Of a stretch of 6,716 nt of DNA, positions 1-5,177 are shown piece by piece. The notes below the pieces were generated by a model. The model was not told where the DNA came from and ran no database searches. It saw only the letters and a program-made list of their open reading frames with translations. Both the position numbers and the translations under genes were made by a program. How positions within the stretch are numbered: position 1 is the first letter of the stretch; each line of letters begins with the position of its first letter. Origin of the DNA: an uncultured Dysosmobacter sp. (GTDB lineage: Bacteria > Bacillota > Clostridia > Oscillospirales > Oscillospiraceae); contig CAKTHE010000039.1 in the NCBI GenBank assembly GCA_934563745.1, positions 1-6,716 of the forward strand. The letters are read 5' to 3'.

Positions 1-710
1 CAGCCCTCGATAAACTGCAGGCTGGCGCCCTCATCCACAAGAATCCGCGTATGCTCAAACTGGCCGGCGCCCTTGGCGTTGAGGCGGAAATAGGACTGCA
101 ACGGAATGGACACCTGAACTCCCTTGGGCACGTATACAAAGGAGCCGCCGGACCAGACCGCGCCGTGCAGCGCCGCAAATTTGTGGTCCCGGGGCGTCAC
201 AAGCTTCATGAAGTACTTGTGCACCATGTCGGCGTACTCGCCCTTCAGCGCGCTTTCCATGTCCGTATACACAACGCCCTCGGCCGCCACGGAGTCCTTC
301 ACATTGTGGTACACCAGCTCCGAATCGTACTGGGCCCCCACGCCGGCCAGAGACTTGCGCTCCGCCTGCGGGATCCCCAGCCGCTCAAAGGTGTCCTTAA
401 TGTCCTGGGGCACATTCTTCCAGTCGTTCTGCATCTTCGTGTTGGGCCGGACATAGGTGGCGATATGGTCCATATCCAGTCCCTCGATGGACGGGCCCCA
501 ATTGGGCAGGGGCATCTCGTTGTAGATCTGAAGGGCGTGCAGCCGGAACTGCTGCATCCAAACCGGATCGTTTTTCTCCTTGGAAAGCTTCTCCACGATC
601 TCCGGCGTCAGGCCGGATTCCATGCGAAAGGCGTCATGCTCGGCATCCCGGATGTCATAGACGCTGCGGTCCACGTCCTCCACATACGTTTTTTCTTTGT
701 TCTCTGCCAT
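1..710 (-). CDS. sufB: SufB, Fe-S cluster assembly scaffold (N-terminal part)
   Basis: SufB is the scaffold subunit of the cytoplasmic SufBC(D) complex, on which sulfur and iron are assembled into Fe-S clusters. The gene starts at the ATG at 710 (MAENKEKTYV) and runs off the left edge after 236 residues, about half of the usual 465-495. Family hallmarks are visible: the Tyr-Val-Arg-Pro segment near residues 86-89, LHGAVWSGGSFVYVPKGV at about 181-198, and the start of the beta-helix core (QFEHTRILVDEGASLQFIEG, 217-236). The C-terminal half, with the cysteine that receives sulfur in E. coli SufB, lies outside. A GGGGAG ribosome binding site sits just before the start, in the 15-base gap after the sufC stop, so the two genes are surely co-transcribed. 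The truncation is only the window edge; nothing suggests a broken gene. sufD and sufS/sufU probably follow, but that is inference. Confidence 0.95.
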   Translation of the reverse strand, partial: MAENKEKTYVEDVDRSVYDIRDAEHDAFRMESGLTPEIVEKLSKEKNDPVWMQQFRLHALQIYNEMPLPNWGPSIEGLDMDHIATYVRPNTKMQNDWKNVPQDIKDTFERLGIPQAERKSLAGVGAQYDSELVYHNVKDSVAAEGVVYTDMESALKGEYADMVHKYFMKLVTPRDHKFAALHGAVWSGGSFVYVPKGVQVSIPLQSYFRLNAKGAGQFEHTRILVDEGASLQFIEG

Positions 711-725
711 TGCTTACTCCCCGCC

Positions 726-1475
726 TTATTCTGCCTTCAGGCTGCCAAAGCCCTGTTCGTTGATCCGATCCACCAGGGACGCGTCACCGTTGCGGACGAT
801 CACGCCCTCTTCCATCACGTGAGTCGCATCCACCTTCAGCGCTTCCAGGATCCGGGTGGAGTGGGTGATGATCAGCAGCGAACCGTGCTGCCGCTCCCGG
901 AACAGCTGCACACCCTGAGAAACCGTACGCACAGCGTCTACATCCAGGCCGGAATCCGTCTCATCCAAAATGGCCAGCTGCGGTTCCAGCATCAGCATCT
1001 GCAGGATCTCCGCCTTCTTTTTCTCACCGCCGGAAAAGCCCACGTTCAGGTCCCGTTCCGCATAGCTTTCGTCCATGGACAGCAGCTTCATCATCTCGCC
1101 GAGCTTCTTCTTAAAGTCCCACAGGCGCAGGCGGCTGCCCGTCTTCTGCTCCAGAGCCGTACGGATGAAGGCGCTCAGGGTCACGCCCGGCACCTCCAGC
1201 GGATTCTGAAAGGACAGGAAAATGCCTTTCTTGGCCCGCTCATTGACCGGCAGCCTGGTAATGTCCTCTCCGTTAAAAAGGATGGACCCGGCCGTGACGG
1301 CGTAGGCCGGATTTCCGGTAATGGCATAGCCCAGCGTGGATTTTCCGGTTCCGTTGGGCCCCATCAGCACGTGGGTCTCATCCTGTCCCAGCGTCAGATT
1401 GACGCCATGAAGAATCTCCTTATCCTCCACACTGACGTGCAGGTCCTTCACTTCCAAAAGATTGGTGTTGCTCAT
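726..1475 (-). CDS. sufC: SufC, ATPase of the SUF Fe-S assembly complex
   Basis: SufC is the ABC-type ATPase that binds SufB and SufD and drives the conformational change needed for cluster assembly; despite its fold it is not a transporter subunit. The 249-residue protein matches the family length. Visible motifs: Walker A GPNGTGKS (39-46), Q-loop FQNPLEVPG (Q90), ABC signature FSGGEKKK (147-154), Walker B LAILDETD (167-174), D-loop SGLD (175-178) and H-loop His205. The DETDSGLD form and the FQNP.E.PG motif separate SufC from ordinary transporter ATPases. I chose the ATG at 1475, giving MSNTNLLEVKDLHV. The frame stays open further upstream, but that extension lies inside the regulator gene in another frame and has no family similarity. 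The start overlaps the regulator stop by four bases (ATGA), with a GAGG ribosome binding site inside the regulator's last codons, which suggests translational coupling. Confidence 0.97.
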   Translation of the reverse strand: MSNTNLLEVKDLHVSVEDKEILHGVNLTLGQDETHVLMGPNGTGKSTLGYAITGNPAYAVTAGSILFNGEDITRLPVNERAKKGIFLSFQNPLEVPGVTLSAFIRTALEQKTGSRLRLWDFKKKLGEMMKLLSMDESYAERDLNVGFSGGEKKKAEILQMLMLEPQLAILDETDSGLDVDAVRTVSQGVQLFRERQHGSLLIITHSTRILEALKVDATHVMEEGVIVRNGDASLVDRINEQGFGSLKAE

Positions 1476-1951
1476 TGTACCTCGTCCCCTTTTCCGCCGC
1501 GGAGCAGCCTCCCGCAGCTCTCGTTTGTTTCCCGGTCCTTCAGGTCCAGCAGATCCTGAAGGGTATAGCTGTTTACATACGCATACACTTGCTCCTGAAG
1601 CCCCCGCCAAAAAGGAAGCGTCCAGCAAAGCTCACCCCACTCGCAGTGCGTCCGGTTCGTTTTCAGACATTCCACCAGCGCAAGCTCTCCTTCTGCGGCG
1701 GAAAGGATCTCTCCGATCCGATACGCCCCGGGCGGGCGCGTCAGCCGGTATCCCCCGGCTTTTCCAAGGGCACTTTCCACCAGGTCCCGCCTGCACAGCT
1801 CCGGCATGATCCCTTCCAGATATTTTCTGGACATTTTCTGCCGGCGCGCAATGTCGCTCAGACGGATATACTCCCCGCTGCCCGCAGCGGTCTGCTGTGC
1901 CATATCCAGCAGGGCCCGCAGCGCATAGCGCCCCTTCGATGAGAACATCAT
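1472..1951 (-). CDS. Rrf2-family (IscR-like) transcriptional regulator
   Basis: This 159-residue protein is a typical Rrf2 winged-helix regulator. It opens with the family signature MMFSSKGRYALRALLDMA, followed by the recognition-helix region (LSDIARRQKMSRKYLEGIMPEL, about 31-52) and the wing (ALGKAGGYRLTRPP, 61-74). Cys95, Cys103 and Cys109 lie where IscR and relatives hold a [2Fe-2S] cluster. The spacing here is C-x7-C-x5-C, against C-x5-C-x5-C in E. coli IscR, and the IscR His ligand three residues after the last Cys is Leu112. Being first in the operon before sufC and sufB, it most likely senses Fe-S status and controls this operon, including its own gene; that is inference. Two adjacent ATGs (1951 and 1948) are both possible starts, with an AGG-rich ribosome binding site about 8 bases upstream of the first. 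I give no gene symbol because iscR, sufR and cymR-like roles cannot be separated from sequence alone. Confidence 0.9.
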   Translation of the reverse strand: MMFSSKGRYALRALLDMAQQTAAGSGEYIRLSDIARRQKMSRKYLEGIMPELCRRDLVESALGKAGGYRLTRPPGAYRIGEILSAAEGELALVECLKTNRTHCEWGELCWTLPFWRGLQEQVYAYVNSYTLQDLLDLKDRETNESCGRLLRGGKGDEVQ

Positions 1952-1954
1952 GCG

Positions 1955-2015
1955 TAATTCCTACCTTTCCGCCGGTAATTATAGCGGCCTTTTCCCAGTG
2001 TGTCAATAGGAATTA
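1955..2015. promoter_or_regulatory. Inverted repeat flanking the suf promoter, candidate operator
   Basis: TAATTCCTA (1955-1963) and TAGGAATTA (2007-2015) are perfect 9-base reverse complements separated by 43 bases. The distal arm abuts the outer end of the -35 box and the proximal arm overlaps the regulator's ribosome binding site, so the pair brackets the whole core promoter. The distal arm should lie upstream of the transcription start, so this is not an RNA hairpin; a DNA site for the Rrf2 regulator is the simplest reading. I do not recognise the arms as an exact published consensus, so operator function is inferred from position and symmetry only. Confidence 0.45.
1978..2006 (-). promoter_or_regulatory. 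Consensus vegetative promoter of the Rrf2-suf operon
   Basis: Read on the minus strand, TTGACA (2006-2001) is followed by exactly 17 bases and then TATAAT (1983-1978). This matches the sigma-70/sigma-A consensus at all 12 positions with optimal spacing. Transcription should begin near 1971, leaving a leader of about 20 bases before the regulator ATG. So strong a core promoter normally needs a repressor, which fits autoregulation by the Rrf2 protein. Confidence 0.88.
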
Positions 2016-2081
2016 GCGGGAAAGTTTTGATTTTGCGCCGGATTTTCCCGGCTCTGCTGCCCGCCGCCGCAAGGCTCCCCA

Positions 2082-2110
2082 TTGACAAAGTAGGTTTACA
2101 AGGGTATTCT
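2082..2110 (+). promoter_or_regulatory. Probable promoter of the tcdA-desulfurase-ttcA operon
   Basis: TTGACA (2082-2087) is a perfect -35 box, followed after 17 bases by TATTCT (2105-2110), which matches four of six positions of the -10 consensus. Transcription would start near 2117 and give a leader of roughly 120 bases before the tcdA ATG. I looked in that leader (2117-2238) for a riboswitch, T-box or attenuator and recognised none; there is only a short GC-rich GGCG/CGCC hairpin potential near 2190-2202. The promoter is divergent from the suf promoter, with about 75 bases between the two -35 boxes. Confidence 0.65.
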
Positions 2111-2238
2111 GAAGATGCAGATGCCGCTCAGTCTCTTTGCGCGGCATCCCCCACCGGAAGCTGCCTGGCTCCCGGTTTTTATGTGTCCGGCGCGTTCGCC
2201 CGGGCTTCATTGTCAAGAACAAGGCGGTGCACACAAAT

Positions 2239-2997
2239 ATGCTGAATCAATTTTCAAGAACCCAGCTTTTATTCGGCGAAGCGGGCATGCAGCGGCTGTT
2301 TGCCGCGCGCGTGGCCGTGTTCGGCATCGGCGGCGTGGGGGGATACACGGTCGAAGCCCTGGCGCGCAGCGGGATCGGGACGCTGGACCTGATCGATGAC
2401 GACCGGGTCTGTCTGACCAATCTCAACCGCCAGATTTTTGCCACCCGCAAAACCGTGGGACAGTATAAGGTGGATGTAGCCCGGGAGCGCATTGCCGACA
2501 TCAATCCCGCCGCGGTCGTCCACACCTATAAAACGTTTTACACGCCGGAAACCGCCCCGCAGTTCGACTTTACGCAGTATGACTACGTGGTGGACGCCAT
2601 AGATACCGTCACCGGGAAGCTGGAGCTGGCCGTACAGGCCCAGCGTGCCGGAACCCCCATCATCAGCTGCATGGGGGCCGGCAACAAGCTGGATCCCACC
2701 GCCTTTGAGGTGACGGATCTTTACAAAACCTCCGTGTGCCCCCTGGCCCGGGTCATGCGCAAGGAACTCAAGCGCCGGGGGGTGGAGCGGCTTAAGGTCG
2801 TCTATTCCAGGGAACCGGCTCTTACGCCCCGGGAGGATGCTTCCATCAGCTGCCGCAGCAACTGCATCTGCCCTCCCGGAACGGCCCGCAAGTGCACCCA
2901 GCGCCGCCAGGTCCCCGGCAGCAACGCCTTTGTGCCGGCGGCCGCCGGCCTGATCCTGGCCGGCGAGGTGGTCAAGGACTTGGTGGGGGATGTGTGA
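2239..2997 (+). CDS. tcdA: TcdA-type tRNA threonylcarbamoyladenosine dehydratase (ThiF/E1-like)
   Basis: TcdA (CsdL in E. coli) uses ATP to dehydrate t6A at position 37 of tRNA to cyclic t6A. The 252-residue protein begins MLNQFSRTQLLFGEAGMQRL, the family's usual N-terminus. It then shows the nucleotide-binding loop GIGGVGG (29-35), acidic LIDDD (51-55), the E1 motif NLNRQI (61-66), Lys77, VVDAID (117-122) and KLDPTAFEVTDLYKT (150-164). The last third holds C205, C209, C211 and C219 around a CPPG turn, then PGSNAFVPAAAGLILAGEVVKDL. I chose the ATG at 2239. The frame can be extended to a TTG at 2137, but the added residues are Arg-rich and outside the family pattern. An AAGGCGG ribosome binding site lies 11 bases upstream, a rather long spacing. 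The stop overlaps the start of the following cysteine desulfurase gene (TGATG), recalling the E. coli csdA-csdE-tcdA association. A HesA/MoeB-type role is less likely given the TcdA-specific C-terminal region. Confidence 0.9.
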   Translation: MLNQFSRTQLLFGEAGMQRLFAARVAVFGIGGVGGYTVEALARSGIGTLDLIDDDRVCLTNLNRQIFATRKTVGQYKVDVARERIADINPAAVVHTYKTFYTPETAPQFDFTQYDYVVDAIDTVTGKLELAVQAQRAGTPIISCMGAGNKLDPTAFEVTDLYKTSVCPLARVMRKELKRRGVERLKVVYSREPALTPREDASISCRSNCICPPGTARKCTQRRQVPGSNAFVPAAAGLILAGEVVKDLVGDV

Positions 2998-4133
2998 TGA
3001 TCTATCTGGATTACTGCGCCAATACGCCGGTCGATGAAGCGGTGCTGGGCTGCTTCTGCGATACGGAGCGCCGCTGCATCGGCAATGCCAACTCCCACCA
3101 CCGGGCCGGTTACGCAGCCCGGGACTTGATCCGCCAGGCAACGCAGACCGTCGCCTCCACACTGGGCGCCCTGCCGGAGGAGGTCATTTATACCTCCGGC
3201 GCCAGCGAAGCCAACAACCTGGCGATCAAGGGGCTGGCCCGCCTGGCCCGGCACCGGGGAAGGCACATCATTGCAACGCCGCTGGAGCATTCCTCTGTCA
3301 GCGGCTGCCTGACAGCCCTGCAGGAGCAGGGCTATGAAATCGATCTTCTGGATCTTCGCCCGGACGGAACGCCGGACCTGGCCCACCTTCAGGAGCTGCT
3401 CCGGCCGGACACCGTTCTGGTGGCTGTCAGCGCCGTGGACAGCGAATTGGGCGTTGTGCAGCCGGTGGATGCGATCGCCCGTCTGGTCCACAGCGTCCCG
3501 GGCTGCCGCCTGCATGTGGACACCACCCAGGCCGTCGGCAAAATTCCGGTTTCCTTTTCCGGAGCCGACACGATGAGTCTGACGGCCCATAAATTTTACG
3601 GTCTCAACGGCATCGGCGTGCTGCTCAAGCGCCGGGAGCTGGTGGTGGAGCCTCTGATCCACGGCGGAGAAAGCACCACCATCTTCCGCAGCGGGACCCC
3701 CACCACAGCGCTGATCGTCTCCTTCGCCAAGGCGCTGGAGCTTGCCCTCGCTGCCCTGCCGGAGCGGTTCTCCGCCGTACAGGCCCTCAACTTCCGGCTG
3801 CGGCAGGCCCTGGCGGCGTATCCGCTGGTCCGGATTAACTCCCCCGACGATGCCATTCCCCACATTTTGAATCTCAGCGTTCAGGGTGTCCGGGGGCCGG
3901 CCTTTCAAAAGGCCCTGGACGAGAAAGGCGTATGCGTATCCGTCAAGTCCGCATGCTCTTCAGACGCGCTTCCCTCCCGGGCGGTATTTGCCGTCAGCCG
4001 GGACCGGAAAAATGCGCTGTCCTCCTGGCGGATCAGTCTGAGCCACCGAACTACCCCAGAAGAGCTGACACAATTTCTCCAGGCCTTTGATTCATGCTAT
4101 CAGGACCTGACCCACACACCGGGCCGCGGATAA
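2997..4133 (+). CDS. NifS/IscS-like PLP-dependent cysteine desulfurase
   Basis: Enzymes of this class V aminotransferase family remove sulfur from L-cysteine as an enzyme persulfide and pass it to thiolation or Fe-S pathways. The 378 residues show MIYLDYCANTPVDEAVL at the N-terminus, the PLP phosphate loop TSGASEANNLAIKG (66-79), His98 stacking on the cofactor, Asp175 and Gln178 in HVDTTQAVGK, the PLP lysine K199 in TAHKFYGLNGIG, the substrate-region Arg231 in FRSGT, the catalytic Cys320 in SACSSD, and Arg345 in WRISL. Two motifs depart from the usual forms: VDSELG (147-152) replaces NNE(I/T)G, and SACSSD replaces SACSSG. The start at 2997 shares one base with the tcdA stop; a longer frame from 2892 adds only an out-of-family stretch inside tcdA. 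Position between tcdA and a ttcA-like gene suggests it is the dedicated sulfur donor for tRNA modification rather than the SUF desulfurase SufS, which I would expect elsewhere. That assignment is inference. Confidence 0.92.
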   Translation: MIYLDYCANTPVDEAVLGCFCDTERRCIGNANSHHRAGYAARDLIRQATQTVASTLGALPEEVIYTSGASEANNLAIKGLARLARHRGRHIIATPLEHSSVSGCLTALQEQGYEIDLLDLRPDGTPDLAHLQELLRPDTVLVAVSAVDSELGVVQPVDAIARLVHSVPGCRLHVDTTQAVGKIPVSFSGADTMSLTAHKFYGLNGIGVLLKRRELVVEPLIHGGESTTIFRSGTPTTALIVSFAKALELALAALPERFSAVQALNFRLRQALAAYPLVRINSPDDAIPHILNLSVQGVRGPAFQKALDEKGVCVSVKSACSSDALPSRAVFAVSRDRKNALSSWRISLSHRTTPEELTQFLQAFDSCYQDLTHTPGRG

Positions 4134-4164
4134 GCGGTCCTTACAAAAGAGGAGACGGTTTTCT

Positions 4165-5079
4165 ATGGAACGATCCTTCGAGCCCTATCAGCTCATTGAA
4201 CGCAGCATCATCAAAAAATACCGCCGGGAGCTCTGGACCCCCTTCGTCACCGCAGTCAAGCGCTACGAGCTGATCCAGGCCGGGGACCGGATCGCCGTGT
4301 GCATCTCCGGCGGCAAGGACTCCATGCTGATGGCCAAGCTGATGCAGGAGCTTCAGCGCCACAGTAACGTCCCCTTCGAGCTGGTCTTTCTGGTCATGGA
4401 TCCCGGCTACAACGCCATCAACCGCCAGAAAATCGAAAGCAACGCTGTCCTGCTGCACATTCCCATCACGATTTTTGAAAGCAATATCTTCGAAGTGGCC
4501 AACAGCAGTGAGCAGTCCCCCTGCTACCTCTGTGCCCGGATGCGCCGGGGGCATCTGTACAGCAAGGCCAAGGAGCTGGGCTGCAACAAAATCGCCCTGG
4601 GGCACCATTTCAACGACGTGATCGAAACCACTGTAATGGGCATGTTTTACGGCGCCCAGATTCAGGCCATGCCGCCCAAGCTGCATTCCACCAGCTTTCC
4701 CGGCATGACGCTGATCCGCCCGCTTTACTGTGTCCATGAAGACGACATTCTGGCCTGGAAGCGGTATAACGATCTGGAATTCATTCAGTGCGCCTGCCGC
4801 TTTACGGAAAACTGCACCCTGTGCGACAACGGCGGAGGCGGGTCCAAGCGGCAGGAGGTCAAGATTCTGCTGCGCCGTCTCAAGCGGGACAGCCCCAACA
4901 TCGAAAAAAGCATTTTCGCCAGCATCCACGCCGTTTCGCTGGATACCATGGTGGGCTATAAAACCGAAGGAGTCACGCACAGCTTTCTGGAGCGCTTCGA
5001 CCGCAAGGAGCAGGAGTTGAAAGAGCAGTGCTCTCAGTGCTCTCAGTGCTCTCAGTGCTCTCAGCCCTCCCAGGACTGA
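4165..5079 (+). CDS. TtcA-family PP-loop ATPase, probable tRNA thiolation enzyme
   Basis: Proteins of this family adenylate a tRNA base and replace oxygen by sulfur; TtcA makes 2-thiocytidine at position 32 and needs an oxygen-sensitive Fe-S cluster. The 304-residue protein has the PP-loop SGGKDS (48-53), the CYLCARMRRG motif (C120, C123) expected to ligate the cluster, GHHFND (146-151), and a later Cys group C209, C211, C217, C220. C217 or C220 (ENCTLC) is the probable third ligand, by analogy with PCNLC in E. coli TtcA. An AGGAG ribosome binding site lies 10 bases before the ATG, 31 bases after the desulfurase stop. The C-terminus carries an extra tail, KEQ(CSQ)4PSQD, encoded by a 9-base tandem repeat; I know of no such tail in the family. 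TtcA proper is the best guess, but the target base is not proven; TtuA-like or TilS-like specificity is possible, so I give no symbol. Confidence 0.85.
   Translation: MERSFEPYQLIERSIIKKYRRELWTPFVTAVKRYELIQAGDRIAVCISGGKDSMLMAKLMQELQRHSNVPFELVFLVMDPGYNAINRQKIESNAVLLHIPITIFESNIFEVANSSEQSPCYLCARMRRGHLYSKAKELGCNKIALGHHFNDVIETTVMGMFYGAQIQAMPPKLHSTSFPGMTLIRPLYCVHEDDILAWKRYNDLEFIQCACRFTENCTLCDNGGGGSKRQEVKILLRRLKRDSPNIEKSIFASIHAVSLDTMVGYKTEGVTHSFLERFDRKEQELKEQCSQCSQCSQCSQPSQD
5029..5064 (+). repeat. Perfect 9-base tandem repeat (4 copies) in the ttcA-like 3' end
   Basis: The unit TGCTCTCAG occurs four times without mismatch, preceded by CAG (the end of a unit) and followed by CCCTCCCAG, a degenerate fifth copy with three changes. 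The unit is a multiple of three and in frame, so each copy adds Cys-Ser-Gln to the protein tail (residues 289-300), and gain or loss of copies would not shift the frame. It ends 12 bases before the stop codon. Origin by slipped-strand replication is the simplest explanation. Confidence 0.97.
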
Positions 5080-5121
5080 GGGGCCATTGCCCTCCGCCCT
5101 TGCACCATCCGGCACGGCCGC

Positions 5122-5161
5122 AAAAAGGCAGCCTTCCGATCATCGGAAGGCTGCCTTTTTT
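5122..5161. terminator. Bidirectional intrinsic terminator between the ttcA-like and MATE genes
   Basis: Two 19-base arms (5122-5140 and 5142-5160) are perfectly complementary around the single base C5141; in RNA the innermost pairs would open to give a small loop. The GC-rich core is GGCAGCCTTCCG. On the plus strand it is followed by six T (5156-5161). On the minus strand the other flank gives five T, so it can end transcription of both the ttcA-like gene (stop 43 bases upstream) and the convergent MATE gene (stop 17 bases upstream in its own direction). The rest of the 98-base gap between the genes holds nothing else I can name. Confidence 0.95.
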
Positions 5162-5177
5162 GTTCTGCGCGATGGGC

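Noticed and set aside
51..1559. 502-codon plus-strand open frame opposite sufB, sufC and the regulator
   Set aside because: It is antisense to three clear family members, has no family motif, and its His/Arg/Leu-rich composition is typical of the shadow of GC-rich genes.
2037..2052. GCCGG-ATTTTC-CCGGC hairpin between the divergent promoters as a terminator
   Set aside because: The stem has only five pairs, there is no T run on either side, and no gene ends here.
2137..2238. N-terminal extension of TcdA from a TTG codon
   Set aside because: The added 34 residues are basic and unlike the family, while the internal ATG at 2239 gives the expected MLNQFSRTQLLFG start.
2802..3908. 368-codon minus-strand frame opposite tcdA and the desulfurase, and similar long frames at 2269-3162 and 4141-5115
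   Set aside because: All are shadows of well-supported plus-strand genes and show no motif or suitable ribosome binding site.
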